Assembly: GCA_023443765.1 (NCBI GenBank)
Contig: JAEZTA010000196.1
Location: 32,346 to 96,345 of the forward strand
Origin: Bacteroidota bacterium
GTDB lineage: Bacteria; Bacteroidota; Bacteroidia; Bacteroidales; Rikenellaceae
Direction of reading: 5' to 3'
DNA length: 64,000 nucleotides
The position numbers and the translations under genes were made by a program. Under the pieces are notes generated by a model. That model was not told the origin of the DNA and searched no databases. It saw only the letters and a list, made by a program, of their open reading frames with translations. Positions 56,592 through 64,000 of the stretch are shown piece by piece (positions within the stretch are counted from its first letter, which is position 1; each line of letters opens with the position of its first letter).

Positions 56592-56957
56592 TTAGAGATT
56601 GATCTGGTTGCCTTCGGCAAAGAGGGAGTCGAGGATCAGGCACAACTCGGAGATGAGTTCGCCCTCTTCCAGACTGCCGCTGAGGGAGAAAAATTTGCCC
56701 TGCGGCGTGCAATACTGCACCGTGCTGGCAACCTCGCACGATTCGATGCCGCAGATGATGACTGCATCGACATCGTTTTCGTGGCGCAGCATGGCGTTGT
56801 AGAAGGCCAGCAGGTAGCGTGGAGTGCTGATCGCCGGAACAAGTATCATCGTTCCCGATGCGTCGAATTTATCCGGGGAATTCACCAATTTCAGGCCGTA
56901 TTGGCCGGCAATGCGTCCGGCGATCTCCGCCGATACTCCATACAGTACAATATTCAT
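56592..56957 (-). CDS. Hypothetical protein, possible conserved Bacteroidales family
   Basis: A 121-residue protein I cannot assign. It starts MNIVLYGVSAEIAGRIAGQ, which loosely recalls an adenylate-kinase first strand but lacks the GxxGxGK loop. The middle has VDAVIICGIESCEVASTVQY with two Cys residues. It looks like a small alpha/beta protein. It converges with the PP-loop gene and leaves only 4 nt between them. No signal peptide is seen. Confidence 0.6.
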   Translation of the reverse strand: MNIVLYGVSAEIAGRIAGQYGLKLVNSPDKFDASGTMILVPAISTPRYLLAFYNAMLRHENDVDAVIICGIESCEVASTVQYCTPQGKFFSLSGSLEEGELISELCLILDSLFAEGNQINL

Positions 56958-57048
56958 AACTGTCGTTTTTAATGAAAGACGCGGCCAATTCTGGTTTCAA
57001 CAATTTAATTATGGCGATACGGTATTCTTTATCACCGCGTCTTCGGGT

Positions 57049-58731
57049 TTATACGAATAATAATATCAAAAGCTGCGCCGCCAGCACCCGCAGGAACATC
57101 GCCAGCGGATAGACCGTAGCATAGCCGACCGACGGAGCGTCGGACGACGTTTGCTCGACCGAATAGGCCAGCGCAGGCGGGTTGGTCGAAGCCCCCGAGA
57201 GGACGCCGATCAGCGTGTAATAGTTGAGTTTATAGTAGAAACGCCCGACGATACCCGCCAGCAGGAGCGGCACGACGGTAATCACGGCTCCGTAGGCGAT
57301 CCAGACATAGCCGCCCGCAACGAGCGTCGGCACGAAATCCTCGCCGGCACCCAGTCCCACACCTGCCAGAAAGAGCGAAATGCCCACTTCGCGCAGCATC
57401 AGGTTGGCACTCATCGTCGTATAGGTAACCAGTTTGTAGTGGGGTCCGTAGCGGCCGATCAGGATCGCCACGATCAGCGGACCGCCGGCCAGGCCCAGTT
57501 TCACGGGCTGCGGGACACCCGGAATCCAGAACGAGATGCTGCCCAGCACGACACCCAGCGCGATGCCGATGAAAATAGGGATCAGGTTGGGGTGGTTGAG
57601 CCGCTTGAGCGAATTGCCGAAGAGCCGCTCGGCATGGGCGACCGAGAGTTCGGGGCCTACGACCGTCACACGGTCGCCGATTTGCAGTTGCAGGTTCCCG
57701 GAGGCCACCAGGTCGATGCCCGAACGGTTGATGCGCGTGATGGTCACGCCGCACGTATTGCGGATGCGTAGTTCGGCGAGGGTCTTGCCGTTGAGTTCGG
57801 GCTTGGTGATCAGGATGCGGCGCGAAATCATCGTCTTGTCCTGGATCATCGGCTCGGCATCGACCTCTTGCCCGAGCAGGGCCACCAGCGCCTCGACATC
57901 GCGGGGAGCAGCGATCAGCAGGATGCGGTCGCCACAATGGAGCGCCGTTTCGGCATCGGCCAGTTCAGGACTTCCGCCGGGACGGCTGATACGCGAGATG
58001 ACGAAGTCGCGCAGCGCAAGGTCATGGATTTCAGCAACGGTCTTTCCGTCGACAGCCGCATTCGTGATCTCAACGGACAAGCGGCGGGATGTCTGCTCCT
58101 TCTGCATATCCATGCCCTGTCCGGCGGCGGCCTCCTCTTTCTGCACATTGATGCGCAGCAGATAGCGAAGTCCGACCAGCGTGAGGATGGCCCCGACGAC
58201 GCCCAGCGGATAGGCCACGGCATAGCCCGTAGCGATGTCCGGGGCATCGGCTCCGGCATGGATGTCGCTGAAAGCCTGCTGCGCAGCGCCCAAGCCGGGG
58301 GTATTGGTCACGGCACCGGACATCACGCCGACCATTGTCGTCATGGAAAGTCCGGTGATATAATAGAGTGCGACCGTGGTGGCGACGCCGAGCAGCACCA
58401 CCAGCACAGCCAGTTTATTCAGTGTGATACCGCCTTTGCGGAAGGATGAGAAGAATCCGGGGCCGACCTGCAGGCCGATCGAATAGACGAAGAGGATAAG
58501 GCCGAACTCCTTGAGGAAGTGCATCAGGTGTTCGTCGATGTTCATTCCGAAGTAGCTGAAGGCAATGCCGACGAACAGGATGCCCGTCACGCCCAGCGAC
58601 ACGCCGGCGACTTTCAATTTGCCCAGCACGATGCCCAAAGCAACGACCAGTGCCAGGATCAGCACCGAGTGGGCGACTCCGCCGCCCCAAAGCGACTCGG
58701 ACCCAAATAATAATCGTTCGAGTAATTCCAT
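57049..58731 (-). CDS. AspT/YidE-family transporter with RCK_C domains, under cobalamin riboswitch
   Basis: Membrane antiporter-like protein of about 560 residues. The start at 58731 (MELLERLLFGSES) has an AGGA ten bases upstream; a start 45 nt further up is possible but would be hydrophilic. Two membrane bundles flank a central cytosolic pair of TrkA-C domains (FVISRISRPGGSPELADAE and GVTITRINRSGIDLVASGN). Mirror helices SGAVTNTPGLGAAQQAF and SGASTNPPALAYSVEQT are visible. Aspartate-alanine exchange is the model for this family, but the riboswitch suggests a B12- or cobalt-related role. Confidence 0.85.
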   Translation of the reverse strand: MELLERLLFGSESLWGGGVAHSVLILALVVALGIVLGKLKVAGVSLGVTGILFVGIAFSYFGMNIDEHLMHFLKEFGLILFVYSIGLQVGPGFFSSFRKGGITLNKLAVLVVLLGVATTVALYYITGLSMTTMVGVMSGAVTNTPGLGAAQQAFSDIHAGADAPDIATGYAVAYPLGVVGAILTLVGLRYLLRINVQKEEAAAGQGMDMQKEQTSRRLSVEITNAAVDGKTVAEIHDLALRDFVISRISRPGGSPELADAETALHCGDRILLIAAPRDVEALVALLGQEVDAEPMIQDKTMISRRILITKPELNGKTLAELRIRNTCGVTITRINRSGIDLVASGNLQLQIGDRVTVVGPELSVAHAERLFGNSLKRLNHPNLIPIFIGIALGVVLGSISFWIPGVPQPVKLGLAGGPLIVAILIGRYGPHYKLVTYTTMSANLMLREVGISLFLAGVGLGAGEDFVPTLVAGGYVWIAYGAVITVVPLLLAGIVGRFYYKLNYYTLIGVLSGASTNPPALAYSVEQTSSDAPSVGYATVYPLAMFLRVLAAQLLILLFV

Positions 58732-58876
58732 ACCGTCATCCTCATCAAAGCGACTTTCGTCCGGGAAAAACCGCATGCCCGGAAAGGCACGATACCCGGA
58801 GGTAAGTCAATACAAAAACCGTTCAGCATTTACAACCGATATCAAACGCCCATTCCCCGGGGTCACCTGATGTCGA

Positions 58877-59060
58877 ATTGATCTGGCAGGTCTTCTGACT
58901 GACTCCTGTTCCGAAGCCTTCCCGATCCTTGCGGATCAGTGGCCGAGATGTTCGGAACGAAAGCGGAGCTTCACAGCAGCGGGTCTGCTCGGGATTTACA
59001 CCCGATTCCCTTTTCACTCCGTTCCACGCCCGGGAACAGGAGAACCAAACCTGTGGCAAA
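58877..59060 (-). ncRNA. Cobalamin riboswitch upstream of AspT/YidE-like transporter
   Basis: Read on the minus strand: a GGTTCTCCTGTTCC start, GGGAATCGGGTGTAAATCCCGAGC, GACCCGCTGCTGTGAAG, a CCACTGATCC ... GGGAAGG arm, and the B12-box-like GTCAGAAGACCTGCC. All parts come in the right order. The transporter gene follows, with a GC-rich hairpin near the start codon that may form the expression platform. The 58.73-59.22 kb gap holds this and the efflux terminator; no gene is seen. Confidence 0.93.
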
Positions 59061-59161
59061 TATAGCGGTTATTCCCGAAAAACTGGTCAAAAGTCCGGAA
59101 TATTTTCACAATCCGGCGCCAGAATGCCTTGGAGCGGGTATTTCCAGACCCGAAAACAAAG

Positions 59162-59196
59162 ACCCCGGTTCCAGGGAAACAGGCCGGAACCGGGGT
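59162..59196 (-). terminator. Terminator of metal-efflux operon
   Basis: On the minus strand ACCCCGGTTCC and GGAACCGGGGT form an 11-bp stem, followed by CTTTGTTTT. Confidence 0.8.
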
Positions 59197-59216
59197 AAGA
59201 AAAGAAAGGGAAACGG

Positions 59217-60395
59217 CTACAATTCGACAGCCGAAAGGTTGGCGAAAGCCTGCTGGTAATCCCGCTCGGCAGACAAAGCCTGATCGACCGTATCGTAATA
59301 CAGTCCGATCTCGACGATGTAGTCCAGCAGCGATATTTCACCCGCATTCAGGGCTTTGGCCAGCAGGTCCGTGTTGTTGAGCGACGAGAGCGAGGCGCGG
59401 TAGTTGGCCGCGGTCTGCCGCAGTCCGTCGGCCCGCAGGTAGAGCGTTTGCAACTGGTCGTAGAACTGCTGTTTGGTCTCCTCCTGCCGGGCCTCGGCCG
59501 CTATGACCGCGGTTTTAGCCTGCTTCACCTTGTTCTTGTTGCCCCACAGGGGGATCGACATGCCGACGGTGACGCCCTGGTAAGCCTGCCCCAGGGTCTT
59601 TTCGCGCATGTAACCCGCAGAGAAGGTCGGCAGGGCCATCGTCTTATTGAGTTTCACCTCTTTTTTGCTCACCTCGACCTGCTCGCGGACGTATTGCAGC
59701 AGGGGATTCTGCTGCTCGGCATCGGCATACCACGCTTCGAAATCAGCCGGAAGCCCCTGCGCACCATAGAGCACATCGTCGAACGTCACGGGAGCGCCGC
59801 CGTTGAGCCGCGCCAACTCCGACAGCAGAGCGGCGCGCTCGACCTCGATGCGCGACATTTCGCCCTCGACGGCCGAGAGGTTCAGTTGCGCCTTGTTGTA
59901 TTCCAGTCGGTTGGCATCGCCGCGTTCGAGCCGCCCGGCGTAGCCTTTGGCCAGCGTTCGGGCATATTGAAGCCGTTTTGCAACCTCCTCGCGGAGGGCA
60001 TTGTAATAAGTCAGTTCGATGCAGTATTGCTTCGCTTCGAGCAGCACCTTGATCCGTTCGGACTTGTATTGCAGGCCCACAAGGCGGTTCTTGTCGTTGG
60101 CCAGCCGGTTTTTCATGCCGCTGATCGTGGCGATGTCGAACGACTGCGTGACGCGGATGTCGTTGCGGTTGCCGATGCCGCCCGGCGATCCCCACAGGTA
60201 GTTGAACTCCACGTCGGGACCGGGCAGGAAAATGTCGGTCTTATTGGCCAGCTGCTCCGCGGCGACCTCCTCGCGGAGGGCTTTGAGCGTGGCGTTGTTC
60301 TCTTCGACCGAACGCAGCACGGCATCGGTCGTGGTCTGGGCCGCAAGCGGGGAAGCCGCCAGCAGCACCGCTGCAATCCATATGATCTTTTTCAT
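59217..60395 (-). CDS. TolC-family protein of metal-efflux operon
   Basis: Outer-membrane duct for the CusA-like pump encoded upstream on the minus strand. The 392-residue protein has a signal peptide (MKKIIWIAAVLLAASPLAAQ). Heptad-rich helices are ENNATLKALREEVAAEQLAN and EGEMSRIEVERAALLSELARLNGG, and the sheet-like LPGPDVEFNYLWGSPGG lies between. Length is a little short but normal for CusC-type proteins. It lies 4 nt after the pump gene and ends the operon. Confidence 0.88.
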   Translation of the reverse strand: MKKIIWIAAVLLAASPLAAQTTTDAVLRSVEENNATLKALREEVAAEQLANKTDIFLPGPDVEFNYLWGSPGGIGNRNDIRVTQSFDIATISGMKNRLANDKNRLVGLQYKSERIKVLLEAKQYCIELTYYNALREEVAKRLQYARTLAKGYAGRLERGDANRLEYNKAQLNLSAVEGEMSRIEVERAALLSELARLNGGAPVTFDDVLYGAQGLPADFEAWYADAEQQNPLLQYVREQVEVSKKEVKLNKTMALPTFSAGYMREKTLGQAYQGVTVGMSIPLWGNKNKVKQAKTAVIAAEARQEETKQQFYDQLQTLYLRADGLRQTAANYRASLSSLNNTDLLAKALNAGEISLLDYIVEIGLYYDTVDQALSAERDYQQAFANLSAVEL

Positions 60396-60399
60396 GGGC

Positions 60400-63300
60400 T
60401 TATTCTTCGGTTAAGGTTTCCGCAGCAGCGGCTTCGCTCCGGCGGTACATATAGGAATACATGATCGGGATGATGAAGCCGTTGAGCAGCGTCGAACTCA
60501 TCAGTCCGCCGAGGATCACCTTGGCCATCGGGCTTTGGATTTCGTTGCCGGGCAGGTCGCCGCCCAGCGCCAGCGGAATCAGAGCCAGCCCCGAGGTGAG
60601 GGCGGTCATCAGGATCGGGTTCAGGCGGTCCAATGAGCCGCGGATGATGCTTTCACGAACCGGCACGCCCGAAGCATGCAGGGCGTTATAACGGTCGATC
60701 AGCAGCATGCCGTTGCGGGTCGCGATACCGAACAGCGAGATAAAGCCGATGATGGCCGGGATACTCATGATGCCCTGCGTGAAAAAGATGCTCACCACGC
60801 CGCCGATCAGCGCCAGCGGCAGGTTCAGCAGGATCACCAGCGACAGTCTGATGCTTCGGAACTCCTTGAACAGCAGCAGGAAAATCACGAGGATCGAGAA
60901 GATCGAAACGATCATGATCGTCCGCGAGGCCGCCTGTTCGCTCTCGAACTGCCCGCCGTATTCGACGTGGTAGCCTTCGGGCAGCGTGATCCGGGTGTCG
61001 ATGCGATCGCGGATGTCGTTCACCACGCCCCGCAGGTCGCGTCCGGCGACGTTGGCCGAGATGACGATCTTACGCGACACATTCTCGCGGCTGATCGTGT
61101 TGGGTCCGGAGGTCGAAACCACTTCGGCGATGTTTTCGAGCGGCACCTTGCGGCCGTTGGCATCGACGATCAGTTTGCGGATGCGTTCGGCGCTCTCGCG
61201 GCTGACATCGTCGACCTTCAGCGTGAGATCGAACGAGCGGTTACCCTCGTAGACCTGCGAGACGACCTCACCGCCCAGCATCACGCGGACGATCTCGGCA
61301 AATTCAGGAAGCGTCACGCCGTACTTGGCCAGCATTTCGCGCCGGGGTTCGATACGCAGCTGCGGCCGCTCGACCTGCTGTTCGACGTTCAGGTCTGCGA
61401 TACCGGGGACATCGGCGACGGCGGCCTTGATCTCGTTGCCCAGTTCGTACATCTTATTGAGGTCGGCCCCGAAGAGCTTGACGGCGATATTGGCCCGCGT
61501 ACCCGACAGCATGGCGTCGATACGGTGGGTGATGGGAGCCCCGATCTCGATATTGGCACCGGGAATGACCTTGATCTTTTCGCGGACTTCGGCCTGCACC
61601 TCGTCTTTCGACCGCTTGCCGAGCACGAAGGGCGCTTCGATCTCGGAGGTGTTCACGCCCAGCGCATGTTCGTCCAGTTCGGCGCGGCCTGTTTTACGGC
61701 CTACGGTCTGGATTTCGGGAATCGAGAGCAGAATTTCCTCGGCCATGCGGCCGATGCGGTCGGACTCTTCGAGCGAAATGCCGGGCAGGGTGCTGACGTT
61801 GATCGTAAACGACCCTTCGTTGAACGGCGGCAGAAAGCTGCGCCCGAAGGTGGCGAGCATGACGACGGCAGCGACAAACACGGCGGCGGTCGACCCCAGC
61901 ACGATGCGTTTGTGGCACAGCACCCATTCGAGCGCCTTCTCGTAACCCGCTTTGAGTTTGCGCGCCACATAGGGTTCCTTGTCGCCCTTATCGGCTTTGG
62001 GGTTGCCCAGCAGGTAGCTCGACAACACGGGCGTAAGGGTCAGCGCCACGAGGGTCGAGGCGAAGAGCGCGATGACGAACGTGATGCCCAGCGGCGCAAG
62101 CATGCGCCCCTCCATCCCCGAAAGGAAGAACAGCGGCGCAAAGCTGGCGACGATGATGAGCGTCGAGTTCAGGATCGGCATACGCACCTCCTTCGAGGCT
62201 TCGTAGACCACCGTGATGACGCCCTGCTGCTGCTCTTTGGGCTTGCGACGATTCTCGCGCAGGCGTTTGTAGACGTTCTCCACATCGACGATGGCATCGT
62301 CCACGAGCGAACCAATGGCGATGGCGATACCGCCGAGGCTCATGGTGTTGATGGTCAATCCCAGCAGTTTGAGCGTCAGGATGGCCACGAGGATCGAGAT
62401 TGGGATCGTGACGAGCGAAATGACGGTCGTACGGATGTTCATCAGGAAGATGAACAGCACGATGACCACGAAGATAGCGCCTTCGTAGAGCGATTTCTGC
62501 ACGTTGTCGATCGAGCTGTCGATGAACCTTGCCTGCCGGAAGATGTCGGTCGAGACCTTCACATCGGCGGGCAACGATTTCTGCAACTCGGCCAGCGAGC
62601 GGTCGAGCTTTTCGGTCAGTTCGAGCGTACTGGTCGACGGCTGTTTGGTGACGGTCATCAGCACTGCCGGAATGCCGCGCTCGGAAGCGATGCCCAGTTT
62701 GGGGGCTTTGGCCCCGATGCGGACTTCGGCGATATCGTCCAGCGTCACGGGAATGTCGCCCGAACTTTTCACGACCGCTTTTTTCAGTTCTTCGACCTTA
62801 TTGGTCGAGAGCACGCCGCGCACGATGTATTCGTTGCCGAATTCGTAGAGCACACCACCCGAGGCATTACGGTTCATCTCCTGCACCACGGCGATCACCT
62901 CGTCCAATCCGACGCCGAAGTGTTTCATCTTGCCCGGATCGAGCAGGATCTGGTACTCCTTGATGTCGCCGCCCATCACCGTGACCTGAGCCACGCCGCC
63001 CGTGGACAGAAGGCGGGGACGGATCGTCCAGTCGGCCAGCGTGCGCAGTTCCTGCAACGAGGTGGTGTCGGCTGTGAGGCCGATGATCATCAGTTCGCCG
63101 AGGATCGACGACTGCGGACCGAGTGTCGGCTGGCCCACGTTCGAGGGCAGCGATTCGCCCACGACGGCCAGTTTTTCGGAAACGATCTGGCGGGCGCGGT
63201 AGATGTCCGTGCCCCAGTCGAACTCGACCCAGACGATCGAGAATCCGGTGGTAGACGACGAACGCACGCGGCGCACATCGGTAGCGCCGTTCACGGCGGT

Positions 63301-63510
63301 TTCTACGGGAAAGGTTACCAGTCGCTCGACCTCCTCGGGAGCCATACCCCGGGCTTCGGTCATCACGACGACCGTCGGGGCATTGAGGTCGGGAAATACG
63401 TCGACCTCCATTCTGCTCGCGGTATATCCGCCCGCGAGGATCAGCAGCACCGCGCCCACGAGCACGACGATGCGGTTATTGAGTGAAAAACGAATTATCC
63501 TGTTCAGCAT
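60400..63510 (-). CDS. CusA/CzcA-type heavy-metal RND efflux pump
   Basis: Proton-driven inner-membrane pump for metal ions such as copper, silver, cobalt, zinc or cadmium. The 1036-residue protein has the HME-RND signatures SRMEVDVFPDLNAPTVVVMT, EVERLVTFPVETAVNGA and GSLVDDAIVDVENVYKRL, and near the end LPGNEIQSPMAKVILGGL. The paired Asp residues in helix 4 for proton transfer are intact. The metal cannot be told from the sequence. It is second in the operon adaptor-pump-TolC. Confidence 0.93.
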   Translation of the reverse strand: MLNRIIRFSLNNRIVVLVGAVLLILAGGYTASRMEVDVFPDLNAPTVVVMTEARGMAPEEVERLVTFPVETAVNGATDVRRVRSSSTTGFSIVWVEFDWGTDIYRARQIVSEKLAVVGESLPSNVGQPTLGPQSSILGELMIIGLTADTTSLQELRTLADWTIRPRLLSTGGVAQVTVMGGDIKEYQILLDPGKMKHFGVGLDEVIAVVQEMNRNASGGVLYEFGNEYIVRGVLSTNKVEELKKAVVKSSGDIPVTLDDIAEVRIGAKAPKLGIASERGIPAVLMTVTKQPSTSTLELTEKLDRSLAELQKSLPADVKVSTDIFRQARFIDSSIDNVQKSLYEGAIFVVIVLFIFLMNIRTTVISLVTIPISILVAILTLKLLGLTINTMSLGGIAIAIGSLVDDAIVDVENVYKRLRENRRKPKEQQQGVITVVYEASKEVRMPILNSTLIIVASFAPLFFLSGMEGRMLAPLGITFVIALFASTLVALTLTPVLSSYLLGNPKADKGDKEPYVARKLKAGYEKALEWVLCHKRIVLGSTAAVFVAAVVMLATFGRSFLPPFNEGSFTINVSTLPGISLEESDRIGRMAEEILLSIPEIQTVGRKTGRAELDEHALGVNTSEIEAPFVLGKRSKDEVQAEVREKIKVIPGANIEIGAPITHRIDAMLSGTRANIAVKLFGADLNKMYELGNEIKAAVADVPGIADLNVEQQVERPQLRIEPRREMLAKYGVTLPEFAEIVRVMLGGEVVSQVYEGNRSFDLTLKVDDVSRESAERIRKLIVDANGRKVPLENIAEVVSTSGPNTISRENVSRKIVISANVAGRDLRGVVNDIRDRIDTRITLPEGYHVEYGGQFESEQAASRTIMIVSIFSILVIFLLLFKEFRSIRLSLVILLNLPLALIGGVVSIFFTQGIMSIPAIIGFISLFGIATRNGMLLIDRYNALHASGVPVRESIIRGSLDRLNPILMTALTSGLALIPLALGGDLPGNEIQSPMAKVILGGLMSSTLLNGFIIPIMYSYMYRRSEAAAAETLTEE

Positions 63511-63522
63511 AGGAGTCGGGGA

Positions 63523-64000
63523 TTAATGCGAATGGGTGTGACCTTCGGGAATGATCGAAGACATGGCCGCCAGTTTGACCTGGTAAGCTCCCTTCGACAC
63601 GACGCGTTCACCGTCCGAAAGCCCCGAGAGGATGCGAACGCGCTCGCCGTCGCTCTGGCCGGGGGTGACTTCGCGTTTGACATACCCGTCGTCATCTACC
63701 TGCACGTAGACGAAATAGACGCCCTGTTCCTCGGTAAGCGCCGTGACGGGAACCGAGATCACGCCCTGCTGCGGCGCGCCGAGCAGGAACACTTCGACGA
63801 ACGAGCCGGGAACGACCTCGCCCGTGTTGTCGAACTCGAAGGTCACGGGGATGTAGAACGACGTTTTGTCGGAACTTTTGCCCACCGAAAGCAGGCGGCC
63901 GCCGAGCGCAGCGAGTTCATAGGCTTTATCGTTGTAGGGCGTAACGAAATTGGCCCCGGCGACGGTTTTCAGTTCGCCGAACTGGCTGGGCGGCACGTCG
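63523..64000 (-). CDS. RND adaptor (CusB/CzcB-like), C-terminal part (cut by window edge)
   Basis: Periplasmic adaptor for the CusA-like pump. Only the last 159 residues are inside the window; coding continues past the edge. A beta-barrel domain (FYIPVTFEFDNTGEVVPGSF) and the membrane-proximal domain (VYFVYVQVDDDGYVKREVT, DGERVVSKGAYQVKLAA) are visible. The end is His-rich (EGHTHSH), which could bind metal. It precedes the pump gene by 12 nt on the minus strand. Confidence 0.85.
   Translation of the reverse strand, partial: DVPPSQFGELKTVAGANFVTPYNDKAYELAALGGRLLSVGKSSDKTSFYIPVTFEFDNTGEVVPGSFVEVFLLGAPQQGVISVPVTALTEEQGVYFVYVQVDDDGYVKREVTPGQSDGERVRILSGLSDGERVVSKGAYQVKLAAMSSIIPEGHTHSH

Noticed and set aside
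60676..63486. Open frame of 936 codons on the plus strand opposite the CusA-like pump
   Set aside because: It is an antisense shadow: His/Asp/Arg-rich sequence with no domain, explained by GC-rich codon bias of the real pump gene.

Overview
The window looks like chromosome from a Bacteroidales bacterium, most like Alistipes. The evidence is TAnnTTTG promoter -7 boxes with TTTG-like -33 boxes, a Rho factor with a long disordered insertion, imelysin and TonB-dependent outer-membrane proteins, GC-rich core genes and many short exported lipoproteins. The genus is an inference.

Layout. Positions 1-16.6 kb are core chromosome: an EamA permease end, lysA, lepA, an acyl-CoA ligase, tRNA-Gly(CCC), glpK-glpF, an exported flavodoxin with a divergent AraC regulator, rho, an S1/P1 nuclease, and an operon of DUF1893, a TonB receptor, an ECF-type S component and a DUF362 protein. 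Positions 16.63-45.26 kb are a genomic island of about 28.6 kb. Its two ends carry the two halves of one perfect transcription terminator, and the 11-base core CCCACAGAGAG is repeated at both ends. A truncated tyrosine integrase lies just inside the right end. Positions 45.3-64 kb are core again: a porin-imelysin-dihaem cytochrome operon, ccsBA, a cobalamin riboswitch with nrdD-nrdG, DUF2284 and PP-loop proteins, a second cobalamin riboswitch (minus strand) before an AspT/YidE-like transporter, and a CusA-type metal efflux operon that runs off the end.

Island cargo. The left part is an RND efflux operon, a small EamA protein, an OmpR/EnvZ-like two-component pair and a PAP2 phosphatase with a barrel-like tail. 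The right part is an AraC-controlled redox set: three aldo/keto reductases (two with Tat-like signals), two flavodoxin lipoproteins (one fused to a cyclophilin-like domain), a free cyclophilin-like lipoprotein, a flavin reductase-monooxygenase fusion, an exported CMD-cupin fusion, an exported alpha/beta hydrolase with a Cys nucleophile, a MATE pump, a PatB/MalY lyase, an EamA permease and four AraC regulators.

How they work together. Two operator families were found by eye. GGTA-N7-CCGTAA stands exactly 48 nt before the -7 box of four redox promoters, two on the core chromosome and two in the island, so the island seems wired into a resident AraC regulon. A second box beginning TTGAGCC stands exactly 38 nt before the -7 box of three island promoters. 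Together these suggest an inducible, mostly envelope-located system for handling reactive electrophiles, aldehydes or quinones. The function is an inference; the fixed spacing is seen directly.
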